Part shown: piece after piece, positions 52,434-60,276 of the stretch | How positions within the stretch are numbered: position 1 is the first letter of the stretch | Layout: each line of letters starts with the position of its first letter | Position numbers and translations under genes: made by a program | The notes under the pieces: generated by a model | Database searches by the model: none | Seen by the model: the letters and a program-made list of their open reading frames with translations, nothing else | Told to the model about the DNA's origin: nothing | NCBI GenBank assembly: GCA_025358255.1 | Contig: JANYKC010000051.1 | Coordinates: forward strand, 1 to 64,000 | Direction: 5' to 3' | Source: Spirochaetaceae bacterium | GTDB taxonomy: Bacteria; Spirochaetota; Spirochaetia; Treponematales; Rectinemataceae | Length of the DNA: 64,000 bases

Positions 52434-52468
52434 GGCCGTTGACAGAAAACGGCCAAACGATGTATAAA
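52434..52468 (+). promoter_or_regulatory. rplU promoter with overlapping inverted repeat
   Basis: TTGACA (52439-52444), 18 bases, TATAAA (52463-52468). An inverted repeat GGCCGTT/AACGGCC (52434-52440 and 52448-52454) overlaps the -35 and could be an operator. The 52218-52433 gap upstream has a run of nine G near 52221 and no other gene that I can see. Confidence 0.75.
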
Positions 52469-52504
52469 ATTACGCCCAAGTAACGAATTTACCGAGGTTA
52501 TGAC

Positions 52505-52816
52505 ATGTACGCAGTCGTTGAGATCAATGGGAAGCAGTACCGCGCTGAAAAGGGCGCCACCCTCACGGTTGACAGGTTCGATGCCGAGAAGGGAACAGCG
52601 CTCTCCCTCGACAAGGTTCTTCTTCTCTCTGGAGATACCGTGAAAGTCGGCTCGCCTTACGTAGCCGGCGCTGCCGTCAAGGCCATCGTCCAGGACGAGG
52701 TCAAGGGCGAGAAGATCATCGTTTTCAAGTACAAGCCCAAGAAGGACTATCGCCGCAAGACGGGACACCGCCAGCGCTATACGGTCCTCACGGTCGAGGA
52801 GATTCTAGGCGCCTGA
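52505..52816 (+). CDS. rplU: 50S ribosomal protein L21
   Basis: A 103-residue ribosomal protein. MYAVVEINGKQYRAEKGATL and YKPKKDYRRKTGHRQRYTVL are the two family signatures. First gene of the block with prp, rpmA and obg. Confidence 0.97.
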   Translation: MYAVVEINGKQYRAEKGATLTVDRFDAEKGTALSLDKVLLLSGDTVKVGSPYVAGAAVKAIVQDEVKGEKIIVFKYKPKKDYRRKTGHRQRYTVLTVEEILGA

Positions 52817-52850
52817 GGGCGCCTTGCGCGTGGATTGAAGGGGTGGCGGC

Positions 52851-53192
52851 ATGATAAAAGCTACCCTCGTCCTTGATCCGGAAGGTCATCCGCTCAGTTT
52901 TGACGCGGAGGGTCATTCAGCCGAGGGCAAGCCGGGCAGCAACCTTGTGTGCGCCGCTTTTTCCATCCTTGCTCGCGGCGCCTTCGAGTCCCTTGAGGGG
53001 CTCCCAGGCATGCTTCTTGAAGGATCAGCCCCGGAAAGGGGATCCTTGCGCTTCGTCGTCCGACATCTTCCTTCCGAGGCGGGTGAAAGGGCGGCAGGCA
53101 TCGCTCTTTTCCTGCGGGCCGGTATTTCCAGCCTGGAGCGTGAGTACCCAGGCGAAGTGGGGCTCACCGTAAAATGTCATTGGAGGGAATGA
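52851..53192 (+). CDS. prp: Prp family ribosomal-processing cysteine protease
   Basis: A 113-residue protein of the Prp/YsxB family, which in Firmicutes and Fusobacteria removes a short N-terminal extension from L27. Both catalytic residues are present: His in [10 protein letters not shown] and Cys in [12 protein letters not shown]. It lies between rplU and rpmA as usual. The L27 encoded next does not carry the typical cleavable extension, so the substrate here is uncertain (see findings). Confidence 0.88.
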   Translation: MIKATLVLDPEGHPLSFDAEGHSAEGKPGSNLVCAAFSILARGAFESLEGLPGMLLEGSAPERGSLRFVVRHLPSEAGERAAGIALFLRAGISSLEREYPGEVGLTVKCHWRE

Positions 53193-53193
53193 A

Positions 53194-53445
53194 ATGCCAC
53201 ATAAAGGTGTAAACGGCCGCGATTCCAACCCCCAGCATCTCGGCGTCAAGGCCTATGGAAACGAGGTCGTGACCGCTGGTTCCATCATCGTGCGCCAGCG
53301 CGGCACGAAGATTCATCCCGGTCTCAATGTAGGCATCGGCAAGGACGATACGCTGTATGCCCTCGTCGACGGCAAGGTTTTCTTCAAGGAATACAAGCGC
53401 AGGAAATATGCCGGCGTGGAAATCCTTCCCGCCTCTGGCGAGTAA
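53194..53445 (+). CDS. rpmA: 50S ribosomal protein L27, shortened N-terminal tail
   Basis: An 83-residue protein starting [19 protein letters not shown]. The core ([46 protein letters not shown]) is standard. The N-terminal tail, which normally reads close to MAHKKGGGSTKNGRDS, is four to five residues shorter ([11 protein letters not shown]), and the extension cut by Prp in other phyla is absent. The tail reaches toward the peptidyl-transferase centre, so the shortening is notable. GGAGGGA precedes ATG 53194. Confidence 0.93.
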   Translation: MPHKGVNGRDSNPQHLGVKAYGNEVVTAGSIIVRQRGTKIHPGLNVGIGKDDTLYALVDGKVFFKEYKRRKYAGVEILPASGE

Positions 53446-53490
53446 ATCTTCGCTCGAAGGTCCTTTTGCGTTTCACGCCAAAGGACTTGA

Positions 53491-53545
53491 GGCCGCCCGA
53501 GGGCGTGCGCTTGTGCGCGCGTCTTTGACGGGCGGTCTTTTTTTT
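53491..53545 (+). terminator. branched intrinsic terminator after rpmA
   Basis: A 9-bp stem (53491-53499 with 53529-53537, GGCCGCCCG type, one G-T pair) encloses an inner GCGC..GCGC hairpin, followed by eight T (53538-53545). It ends the rplU-prp-rpmA transcript; obg must then be read from its own promoter or through read-through. Confidence 0.75.
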
Positions 53546-53560
53546 GCAAGGTTGTAGGCA

Positions 53561-54787
53561 GTGATCAAATTCGCGGACGAAGCATTCATCATCGTTGGGT
53601 CGGGGAAGGGCGGGGACGGCTGCGTGGCCTTCCGCCGTGAGAAATACATACCCATGGGCGGTCCCGCTGGAGGGGATGGAGGTCGCGGCGGCGACGTCAT
53701 CTTCGAGGTCCGGCGCAATTTGCGCACCTTGGCCGCGCTCCGTTACCACCAGACCTTCAAGGCCCAGTCGGGCGAGCCGGGGAAGGGGAAAAACTGCCAC
53801 GGCAAGGATGGAGTGGATGTCATCATCCCCGTGCCTCCGGGAACCCTGATAAAAAACGCCGATACCGGTGAAGTCCTCAAGGACTTCGGCAATGAGCAAG
53901 GCTTTGCCGGCGGTGGACGCGAAGCCGGGGCCAAGGCCGGATCGAAGGTGGGCTACAGGGATCCGCGCGAAGCCGGGCGCTGGGTCTTCCTGAAGGGCGG
54001 CAACGGCGGATGGGGCAACACGCATTTCAAGACCAGCGTCAACCAGGCCCCGCGGCAGTTCCAGCCGGGCAAGCCGGGCCAGACGATCAGCCTGAGGGTC
54101 GAGCTCCAGCTCATCGCCGACATAGGCTTTGTCGGCTTTCCGAATGCGGGCAAGTCCTCCCTCCTGGACTATTTCACCAACGCGCGTCCCAAGATCGCGC
54201 CCTATCCCTTCACGACCAAGATCCCCAACCTCGGCATCATGAATGTCCATGAGAGGGATATCATCCTCGCCGATATCCCCGGAATAATCGAGGGTGCCCA
54301 CGATGGCGCCGGCTTGGGCCTGCGTTTCCTCAAGCATATCGCGCGGACCAAGGTCCTCGCTTTCCTCATCGACCTTTCCGAGGAGAAATGGCCGGATAGC
54401 TTCCGCGTCCTCCACGACGAACTCCTTGCGTTCTCTCCGGAGCTTGCCCAAAAGCCGCGCGTCGTCATCGGCACCAAGCTCGACCTCGAGGAGACGGCTG
54501 GTCGGATCGAGGAGCTCAAGGCCTCGCTGCCCGATGAATCGGTGACCGGCATTTCCGTCTTTTCGAAAGTGGGACTCGACGAGCTCCAGGAGGTTTTCCT
54601 TAAGCTGGTCCTGGAGAACGAGGCCGTGGAGGAAGCCCGCGCCAAGGAGGCGGGGACGCTTTTTGATGACATCCCCGAAAGCCGTTTCCCCGATCTGCCC
54701 GATGACGATGTTTTTGCGGCAGGCGCGAATGGGGGCACCGACGGCGAAGGTTTTGGTGACCATTCGGAAGGCGGAGCCGGGAGGTGA
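53561..54787 (+). CDS. obg: GTPase Obg/CgtA
   Basis: A 408-residue ribosome-assembly GTPase. The N-terminal glycine-rich Obg fold (GSGKGGDGCVAFRREKYIP, GGPAGGDGGRGGDVIFEV) is followed by the G domain with GFPNAGKSSLLDYF, DIPGIIEGAHDGAGLG and a G4 motif GTKLD in place of NKxD. A C-terminal acidic tail follows. The start is GTG 53561 after the terminator; the next gene begins in its stop codon (GTGA). Confidence 0.95.
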   Translation: MIKFADEAFIIVGSGKGGDGCVAFRREKYIPMGGPAGGDGGRGGDVIFEVRRNLRTLAALRYHQTFKAQSGEPGKGKNCHGKDGVDVIIPVPPGTLIKNADTGEVLKDFGNEQGFAGGGREAGAKAGSKVGYRDPREAGRWVFLKGGNGGWGNTHFKTSVNQAPRQFQPGKPGQTISLRVELQLIADIGFVGFPNAGKSSLLDYFTNARPKIAPYPFTTKIPNLGIMNVHERDIILADIPGIIEGAHDGAGLGLRFLKHIARTKVLAFLIDLSEEKWPDSFRVLHDELLAFSPELAQKPRVVIGTKLDLEETAGRIEELKASLPDESVTGISVFSKVGLDELQEVFLKLVLENEAVEEARAKEAGTLFDDIPESRFPDLPDDDVFAAGANGGTDGEGFGDHSEGGAGR

Positions 54788-55356
54788 GGCTTCTAGTTTT
54801 CGGCGGGACCTTCAACCCTATCCACCTCGGCCATCTCATCCTCGCAGAGGAACTCAAGGCGGAGTTTGGCTACGACCTTGTGCTTTTCGTGCCTTCTGCC
54901 CGTCCGCCCCACAAGGAATTGAGGGAGGATCCAGGCGCGCCTGCGCGCCTTTCCATGCTTCGCCTTGCCATCCAGGACAATCCTGGCTTCGCCGTGGATA
55001 ATTGCGAGCTGTCCCGCAGCGGGCCGTCCTATACGATCGACACCCTCAGGGGACTTTCCTCCCGCCATGTATTTGAGGGAAAGCCCGGATTGGTCCTGGG
55101 CGACGATCTGGCGGCCGGATTCCCCTCGTGGAAAGAGCCATGCGCCATAGCCTCCGAATCCGATCTCATCCTCGCGCGAAGGGGGGAGGAACGCGTCGTC
55201 CTGGACTTCCGTCACAAGAAGGCCTCGAATCGCCTCATCCCGCTCTCGAGTTCCGAGATCAGGGGACTGATCCACCGCGGTCGCAGCGTGCGCTACCTCG
55301 TCCCCGATCCTGTTGTGGAGTACATCTGCGAACGGGGGTTCTATGGAGCTCGGTGA
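54784..55356 (+). CDS. nadD: nicotinate-nucleotide adenylyltransferase
   Basis: A 190-residue enzyme of NAD biosynthesis. The nucleotidyl-transferase motif is FGGTFNPIHLGHL at the N-terminus, and the second is SSSEIRGLI near residue 157. The start is GTG 54784, overlapping obg by four bases. The following yqeK gene overlaps by 14 bases. Confidence 0.95.
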   Translation: MRLLVFGGTFNPIHLGHLILAEELKAEFGYDLVLFVPSARPPHKELREDPGAPARLSMLRLAIQDNPGFAVDNCELSRSGPSYTIDTLRGLSSRHVFEGKPGLVLGDDLAAGFPSWKEPCAIASESDLILARRGEERVVLDFRHKKASNRLIPLSSSEIRGLIHRGRSVRYLVPDPVVEYICERGFYGAR

Positions 55357-55954
55357 GCTTTCGAAGGCCCTCGACGCCCGCCTCGATTCGATGCTTTCGC
55401 CCAGGCGCGCCGCCCATGCAAGGGGAGTCGCGGACCTTGCCGCCGCGCTTTGCCAAAAGCATGGCCTGTCTCCCAACAAGGGCAGGGTGGCCGGGCTTGC
55501 CCACGACCTCTGCAAGGAGCTCCCCCTCGAATCGCAGCGCGCGGGTTTTGAGGCCTATGCCGCAAGACAAGGTGAGACCTCGGCCTGGAAAGATCCGGCG
55601 CTGGTGGGGATCCTGATGGACGAGCTCCTCCATGGGCCGGCTGCAGCCACGCTGCTCCGTGAGGAGTTCGCCTGCGATGCCGAAGACATCCTTGAGGCCG
55701 TGGCATTCCACACCGTCGGTGACCCCTCCATGGGCCTGCTGGCCCTGATTGTCTATTGCGCCGACAAGATCGAGCCAAACAGGAAGCACGTCAATGAGGC
55801 CTTCCGCGATGCCTGCATGAATCGCGAACCGAGGAGCATGTTGCTCGCTGTCGTCGTGGACAGCATGGAGTGGCTGCGGAAGAAAGGCAGGGCGGTTGCG
55901 CCTTCCACCCTCGTTCTGTACAATGCGCTCCGGAATTCGGTGCAAGAACCATGA
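55343..55954 (+). CDS. yqeK: HD-domain phosphohydrolase YqeK
   Basis: A 203-residue HD-domain protein, related to symmetric Ap4A hydrolases. The metal-binding HD is seen as GLAHDLCKELP, with an upstream His in RAAHARGVADLAA, and later AFHTVGDPSMG and IVYCADKIEPNR. It starts at ATG 55343 within nadD. It should degrade diadenosine tetraphosphate, an alarmone-like nucleotide. nadD-yqeK pairs are common in spirochaetes and Firmicutes. Confidence 0.9.
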   Translation: MELGELSKALDARLDSMLSPRRAAHARGVADLAAALCQKHGLSPNKGRVAGLAHDLCKELPLESQRAGFEAYAARQGETSAWKDPALVGILMDELLHGPAAATLLREEFACDAEDILEAVAFHTVGDPSMGLLALIVYCADKIEPNRKHVNEAFRDACMNREPRSMLLAVVVDSMEWLRKKGRAVAPSTLVLYNALRNSVQEP

Positions 55955-57126
55955 AACGAATCGCTTTCGAGAGAAGCTCTTCCCTTCTCATTGTCATCCT
56001 TGCGGTGGTCGCGGCCTTGGGGGTCGGTCTCTTCCTGTCTCTTCGCTCCGGCGCCGCCGATGAGGCGCTGAAATCGGATCGAATCCTCAATGTCCTCATA
56101 GTTTTTGAAATCGAGAAGCGCCCGGCGACGACCGAGCTTTTCCTCTTTTATCCCTCCACCGGCAAAGGTGCCCTCCTCGATGTCCCCGGCGAGACCGGCC
56201 TCATCATCAAGTCGCTGAACCGGGTGGACAAGATCGACGCACTCTATGACGGTCGGAAGCCTGGAGAATACGTCAGCGAAATCTCCCGACTCCTTGCCAC
56301 TGCGGTTCCCGCGTGGATCGTGTTCGACGCGAAAGGCATCGTCTCCGCGACCGACCTCCTCGAGGGGCTCGAGCTCTTCGTGCCGGATGCGGTGGAAAGC
56401 GATGGTCCCCCGGTGATCAGGCTGCCTTCGGGAGCCTTGATCCTGGACGGGGACAAAGTCCTGCAATTCGCGGCGATACATGAGATCGACGACACCGAAG
56501 CCGATCGAGCGCTCAGGCGGCAAAAACTCGTCCAATCTTTCGTTAAACGAATAGGCGAGCGATCGGCTTGGCTTTCCCGACCGGAGGCATTCTCGGTCTT
56601 CAAGCGTTGCTTGCAGACCAATTTGACCGATGAAAGCCTGCGCCGCTTCGTGACGCAGCTAGGTGGCCTTGACGCCGACCGCCTTTTGCTCCAGCGTATC
56701 ACCGGAATTTACAAGAACGTGGACGGCAAGCAGCTCCTTTTCCCGCACTACGATGGCGAGCTGGTTCGTGACATCGTGAAGCAAACCCTCAACGCGCTGG
56801 CCAATTCCGGTGGTTCAGGTGCAGTCGACAAGATTTATACTGTGGAGATCCTCAATGGTACGCCGCTCAAGGGTGTTGCCAAGAAAACCGCCGAGATTTT
56901 CCAGAGTTTCGGTTTCGATGTCATTTCGGTGGGTAATGCCAACCGCGACGATTACGAAAAAACCATGGTGCTGGACAAGCTTTCAAATCCCGACGCAGCC
57001 AAGAACGTCGCGGCCGTCATTCGCTGCGCAAATATCAGCGAGCCGGGCGTCCAGGGTACAGGGTCCACCGCCGACTTCACAGTCATCCTTGGTGATGATT
57101 TCAATGGGAGGTACTGTGCAAAATAG
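55951..57126 (+). CDS. LytR/CpsA/Psr-like protein with LytR C-terminal domain
   Basis: A 391-residue membrane-anchored protein. An N-terminal membrane helix (SLLIVILAVVAALGVGLFLSL) precedes an LCP-like domain (about residues 45-290; KSDRILNVLIVFEIEKRPAT, VDKIDALY, AWIVFDAKGIVSATDLLEGL). A LytR_C domain (KIYTVEILNGTPLKGVAKKT and FGFDVISVGNANRDDYEKTM) follows. LCP enzymes attach secondary polymers to peptidoglycan; the conserved arginines of the active LCP phosphotransferase are not obvious, so it may be a divergent or inactive member. It overlaps yqeK by four bases. Confidence 0.82.
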   Translation: MKRIAFERSSSLLIVILAVVAALGVGLFLSLRSGAADEALKSDRILNVLIVFEIEKRPATTELFLFYPSTGKGALLDVPGETGLIIKSLNRVDKIDALYDGRKPGEYVSEISRLLATAVPAWIVFDAKGIVSATDLLEGLELFVPDAVESDGPPVIRLPSGALILDGDKVLQFAAIHEIDDTEADRALRRQKLVQSFVKRIGERSAWLSRPEAFSVFKRCLQTNLTDESLRRFVTQLGGLDADRLLLQRITGIYKNVDGKQLLFPHYDGELVRDIVKQTLNALANSGGSGAVDKIYTVEILNGTPLKGVAKKTAEIFQSFGFDVISVGNANRDDYEKTMVLDKLSNPDAAKNVAAVIRCANISEPGVQGTGSTADFTVILGDDFNGRYCAK

Positions 57127-57514
57127 CCGAGAAGCGGCATTTGCCCTCGCGAAGGATCTTGCCGAACACAAAGGCGGCAATGTCGTTGTCCTTGATCTGG
57201 CTCCCTGCCAGGGATGGACTGATTTTTTCCTGGTAGCCACAGCGACCACGGCTGCCCATTTGCGAGGCCTGGCTCGAGCCGTGGACGAGTTCGCCCATGG
57301 CGCAAAGATAGGCATCCTCAACACGCCGCGGATCGCGGACGACGAAGCTTGGGTGCTCCTTGACCTGGGAGATATCATCGTTCACCTCATGACCGGGGAA
57401 GCCCGCGCCTTTTACGACCTCGAGAAGCTCTGGTTCCAGGCAAAAGCCACCATGATCGAAGCGGAAACGCCACTTTTGCCGGTCGTTGCCCCTTCCACAA
57501 GAAGGGAAGCGTAG
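57116..57514 (+). CDS. rsfS: ribosomal silencing factor RsfS
   Basis: A 132-residue protein that binds L14 and blocks subunit joining. The start is GTG 57116 (VQNSREAAFALAKDLAEHK) after GGGAGG, overlapping the LytR-like gene by 11 bases. Family landmarks are VVLDLAPCQGWTDFFLVATATT, DDEAWVLLDLGDIIVHLMTGEARAFYDLE and LWFQA. Upstream frame extension is spurious. Confidence 0.93.
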   Translation: MQNSREAAFALAKDLAEHKGGNVVVLDLAPCQGWTDFFLVATATTAAHLRGLARAVDEFAHGAKIGILNTPRIADDEAWVLLDLGDIIVHLMTGEARAFYDLEKLWFQAKATMIEAETPLLPVVAPSTRREA

Positions 57515-57540
57515 CAACGAGGGCCTCGTAGCCCTGAATA

Positions 57541-57573
57541 AAAAAAAGCCGGCCTTTACGAGGCCGGTTTTTC
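57541..57573. terminator. bidirectional terminator after rsfS
   Basis: A 7-bp stem CCGGCCT/AGGCCGG, five-base loop TTACG, flanked by seven A upstream and five T downstream. It serves rsfS and the convergent acidic gene at 57616. Confidence 0.85.
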
Positions 57574-57615
57574 GTTTCGCTCACGCCGATGGTTGCGGGG
57601 AGCTGCCTTCCAGAT

Positions 57616-57930
57616 TCACTCGTCGAAATCATCGTAATCGATATCGTCCTCGTAATCGAATTCCTCGTCTTCCTCGCTTTCCTCTTCCTCGAAATCGTCG
57701 GCGGTTTCCTCATCATCGAAGTCGTCATCTTCGTCGTCGAATTCGTCGTCGTCCAAGTCATCGCTGTCGAGGTCGTCGAAGTCTTCCTCTTCCTCGAAGT
57801 CATCGTCCTCGTAGTCCTCGTAGCTGTCATCGAAGAATAAAGGCGGCGTTTCGGAAACGCCCTCACCAACAATCATGAGGCCAAGTTCGGGCGAGGGATC
57901 GAGCGAATATTCTCCGGAGGTGGGGACCAT
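57616..57930 (-). CDS. extremely acidic low-complexity protein
   Basis: A 104-residue protein. After about 35 ordinary residues (MVPTSGEYSLDPSPELG..ETPPLF) the rest is almost entirely Asp, Glu, Tyr and Phe. It is a real gene on the evidence: GGGAGGAAAA precedes ATG 57930, a promoter lies at 58035-58063 and a terminator follows the stop. Predicted to be disordered. By composition it resembles the acidic tail of RNA polymerase delta (RpoE of Gram-positives) or nucleic-acid mimics, but there is no folded domain to confirm that. It lies within an otherwise conserved block between rsfS and ispE. Confidence 0.7.
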   Translation of the reverse strand: MVPTSGEYSLDPSPELGLMIVGEGVSETPPLFFDDSYEDYEDDDFEEEEDFDDLDSDDLDDDEFDDEDDDFDDEETADDFEEEESEEDEEFDYEDDIDYDDFDE

Positions 57931-57979
57931 GGTATTTTCCTCCCTGGTGACGTATGGAACATCGTTCTCGGCGTTCTCA

Positions 57980-58063
57980 GGCTCGCGTTCCGGGTGCGGT
58001 TGTAGCCGCGAGCCGGGGTAGAGATCAAATGAAAATCTAAAAGAGTAAATGCCCTTCTGTCAA
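57980..58063 (-). promoter_or_regulatory. promoter and structured leader of the acidic-protein gene
   Basis: Minus-strand TTGACA (58058-58063), 17 bases, TTAGAT (58035-58040), giving a leader of about 100 bases. Within the leader, GGCTCGCG/CGCGAGCC (57980-57987 and 58007-58014) is a perfect 8-bp hairpin. The hairpin may regulate expression. Confidence 0.55.
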
Positions 58064-58089
58064 CTACGAATACGCATTAAATAGAGGGT

Positions 58090-58117
58090 TTGACAATCCT
58101 TCCCTTATCTGTATAAT
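58090..58117 (+). promoter_or_regulatory. ispE promoter
   Basis: Exact TTGACA (58090-58095), 16 bases, exact TATAAT (58112-58117). ATG 58128 comes only 10 bases after the -10, so the transcript is effectively leaderless. Confidence 0.85.
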
Positions 58118-58127
58118 AGCGTCCGCG

Positions 58128-59015
58128 ATGGAGAAGGCGCTAAAGATTCTTGCTCCGGCGAAAGTAAACCTTCACCTCCGGGTTTTCGGAAGGAGAATGG
58201 ATGGCTTTCACGGCATCATAAGCATCTTCCAGGCCATTTCCCTTGCGGACGAGATTATCGTCAGATCTTTGAAACAGCAAGAACATATCGAAATCAAGGG
58301 CACTTTCGATTGTCCTCCTGAGAAAACGACGTTTTACAAGGCAGCCATGGCTTTTCGCGAGGCTACCGGCGAAAAGGGCGGGCTTTCCGTAACGGTGGAC
58401 AAGGTGATTCCCGCAGGGGCGGGTCTCGGCGGTGGATCAAGTGACGCGGCGGCCTTTCTTCACGCCGTCAACGCGCTATTCGAAACGGGGCTTTCCGAGA
58501 CTGCGCTTCTTGAGTTGGGAGCCAAAGTTGGCAGCGATGTCCCTTTTTTCATCAGGGGCGGCACAGCGCTGGTCACCGGCCGGGGAGATTTGGTCGAAAA
58601 GATGGAAACCAGGGTTGACTATGCCTGTGTCGTGGTATATCCGGGTTTTGCGGTGCGTACCCGGGAAGCCTTCGACTTGCTGGATCGGGAGCGCCCCGAG
58701 CCAAGCCTGGAAAACGATATCCCTCCAAGGGGATTGATGGAAGCCTATCGAGAGAGCATCACCGATTGGCCCTTCGCGAACTCCTTTGAAAGACATATCG
58801 CGAGAGCCCATCCGGAAATCGGCTATTGGATCGGAAAACTCAAGGAATCAGGGGCCGATTTCGCGCGGATGAGCGGCTCGGGTTCGGCCCTATTTGGAAT
58901 ATTCATGGACAGGGCAAAGGCCTTGAAGGCGGTTCGAGAGCTTTCCCTCCAGGCAGGGGCCGGTTTCCTGGTGGCATCCGCCTTTCCGCTTGCGCGACCA
59001 TCTGGCTTGATATAA
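58128..59015 (+). CDS. ispE: 4-diphosphocytidyl-2-C-methyl-D-erythritol kinase
   Basis: A 295-residue GHMP kinase of the MEP pathway, making isopentenyl precursors with ispG at 16.9 kb. It has APAKVNLHLRVFGRRMDGFH at the N-terminus, the ATP-binding loop PAGAGLGGGSSDAAAFLHAV and the C-terminal MSGSGSALFGIF. The start follows a consensus promoter by 10 bases with no Shine-Dalgarno. Confidence 0.95.
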   Translation: MEKALKILAPAKVNLHLRVFGRRMDGFHGIISIFQAISLADEIIVRSLKQQEHIEIKGTFDCPPEKTTFYKAAMAFREATGEKGGLSVTVDKVIPAGAGLGGGSSDAAAFLHAVNALFETGLSETALLELGAKVGSDVPFFIRGGTALVTGRGDLVEKMETRVDYACVVVYPGFAVRTREAFDLLDRERPEPSLENDIPPRGLMEAYRESITDWPFANSFERHIARAHPEIGYWIGKLKESGADFARMSGSGSALFGIFMDRAKALKAVRELSLQAGAGFLVASAFPLARPSGLI

Positions 59016-59060
59016 TATCGGGTGATACATCCTTAGCAGGCTGGCAAGGAGAGTCGCACC

Positions 59061-59345
59061 ATGGAGATTACGGACATCCGCATCCGAAGGGTAACGACCG
59101 AAGGCAAGCTAAAGGCATACGTCACGGTTACTTTCGATAACTGTTTCGTCGTGCACAATGTTAAGATAATCGAAGGCAAAAGCAGTGTCTTCATCGCCAT
59201 GCCAAGCCGAAAGACGCGAAACGGAGAGTACAAGGACATTGCTCATCCGATCACTCCGGAGTTCCGTTCGCATCTGCAAGAGAGGATACTTGAGGCATTT
59301 GCGACAGCCCCGATGGGGGATGCCACGGCGGCCGATTTCGATTAG
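59061..59345 (+). CDS. spoVG: SpoVG family DNA/RNA-binding regulator
   Basis: A 94-residue protein: [38 protein letters not shown] and [20 protein letters not shown] are family signatures. In Borrelia SpoVG is a nucleic-acid-binding regulator; spirochaetes do not sporulate, so the name is historical. GGAGAG precedes the start. Confidence 0.95.
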   Translation: MEITDIRIRRVTTEGKLKAYVTVTFDNCFVVHNVKIIEGKSSVFIAMPSRKTRNGEYKDIAHPITPEFRSHLQERILEAFATAPMGDATAADFD

Positions 59346-59369
59346 TCAGGAACCCCAAGCGACCGAAAT

Positions 59370-59441
59370 TGGGACGTCGGCAAGCGGTAAGCCTCCGGAT
59401 TTTGGTTCCGGCAGTCGCAGGTTCGAATCCTGCCGTCCCAG
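59370..59441 (+). tRNA. tRNA-Gln (anticodon TTG)
   Basis: A 72-base cloverleaf: acceptor TGGGACG/CGTCCCA, discriminator G, short D arm with GGC/GCC, anticodon stem CCGGA/TCCGG with loop TTTTGGT (anticodon TTG at its centre) and T arm GCAGG-TTCGAAT-CCTGC. The 3' CCA is not encoded (TATCG follows), so CCA-adding enzyme is needed. Confidence 0.93.
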
Positions 59442-59478
59442 TATCGTATATACAGTTCGAGTATAAGGAGATTTTCAG

Positions 59479-60180
59479 ATGAATCATCCCGTCATAAACG
59501 CCGTGCTCAGGACGGGCACGACGAAAGGCGAGCTCAACACTCTTCGCCGCGAAGGCAAGATCCCTGCCGTGATCTACGGCGGCGGCTTGCCCGCTTCGCA
59601 CATCGTCCTCGATGCCAAGGAATTTAAGCAGGCGACTGCGGGCATTTCCGAATCCACGATCATCAAGATCGCGATCGGCAAGGACAAGAAGGACGCTTTT
59701 ATCCGTGAACGCCAGAGGGAAGTCCTCTCCGGCGACATCATCCATGTCGATTTCCTCGAAGTCGTCAAGGGCCGCATCCTCCGTGCCAAGGTCGGGATCC
59801 ACCTGATCGGCTCCCCGATCGGCGTAAAGGATGGCGGAATCCTCGAGACTCCCGCCCATGAAGTTGAAGTCGAGTGCGTGCCCGCCGACCTTCCTGAGAT
59901 GATCGAGCTTGACATCTCAGGCCTCCAGGTCAACCATTCCGTCCATGTTCGCGATATACCCGCGATCAAGAACGTGAAGATCCTCACGAGCAGCGAACTC
60001 GTTTTGGCCGCGGTCAAGTACGCGAAGGCCGAGGCAGTCGTGGCCGTGGAAGCCGCTCCCGTCATCGCCGGCGCCGTCCCCACAGCCGGAGCTCCCGGCG
60101 CCGTTCCCGCCCCGGGCGCGGCTCCTGCCGCAGGCGCGGCTCCTGCCGCCGCAGGCGCGAAGAAAGAAGAAAAGAAATAG
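59479..60180 (+). CDS. rplY: 50S ribosomal protein L25/general stress protein Ctc
   Basis: A 233-residue 5S-rRNA-binding ribosomal protein of the CTC type. The L25 domain (VLRTGTTKGELNTLRREGKIPAVIYG) and the TL5 C-terminal beta domain (GGILETPAHEVEVECVPADLPEMIELDISGL) are followed by an Ala/Pro/Gly tail ending in Lys/Glu. AAGGAG is seven bases before ATG. It is followed by a strong terminator. Confidence 0.95.
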   Translation: MNHPVINAVLRTGTTKGELNTLRREGKIPAVIYGGGLPASHIVLDAKEFKQATAGISESTIIKIAIGKDKKDAFIRERQREVLSGDIIHVDFLEVVKGRILRAKVGIHLIGSPIGVKDGGILETPAHEVEVECVPADLPEMIELDISGLQVNHSVHVRDIPAIKNVKILTSSELVLAAVKYAKAEAVVAVEAAPVIAGAVPTAGAPGAVPAPGAAPAAGAAPAAAGAKKEEKK

Positions 60181-60219
60181 AGCCTGCAGGAGGCCCGCCC
60201 TCCAGCAGGTCATTGGGAA

Positions 60220-60251
60220 GGAGAGAGGAAAGGTCCTCTCTCCTTTTTTTT
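60220..60251 (+). terminator. intrinsic terminator after rplY
   Basis: A 10-bp perfect stem GGAGAGAGGA/TCCTCTCTCC, loop AAGG, then eight T (60244-60251). Confidence 0.9.
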
Positions 60252-60276
60252 CCTGTACCTTGGACGAGGGACCGGG

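Noticed and set aside
57589..57840. hydrophobic rightward frame resembling a membrane protein
   Set aside because: It is the complement of the Asp/Glu-rich codons of the acidic gene, which turn into Ile/Val/Phe; no ribosome binding site.
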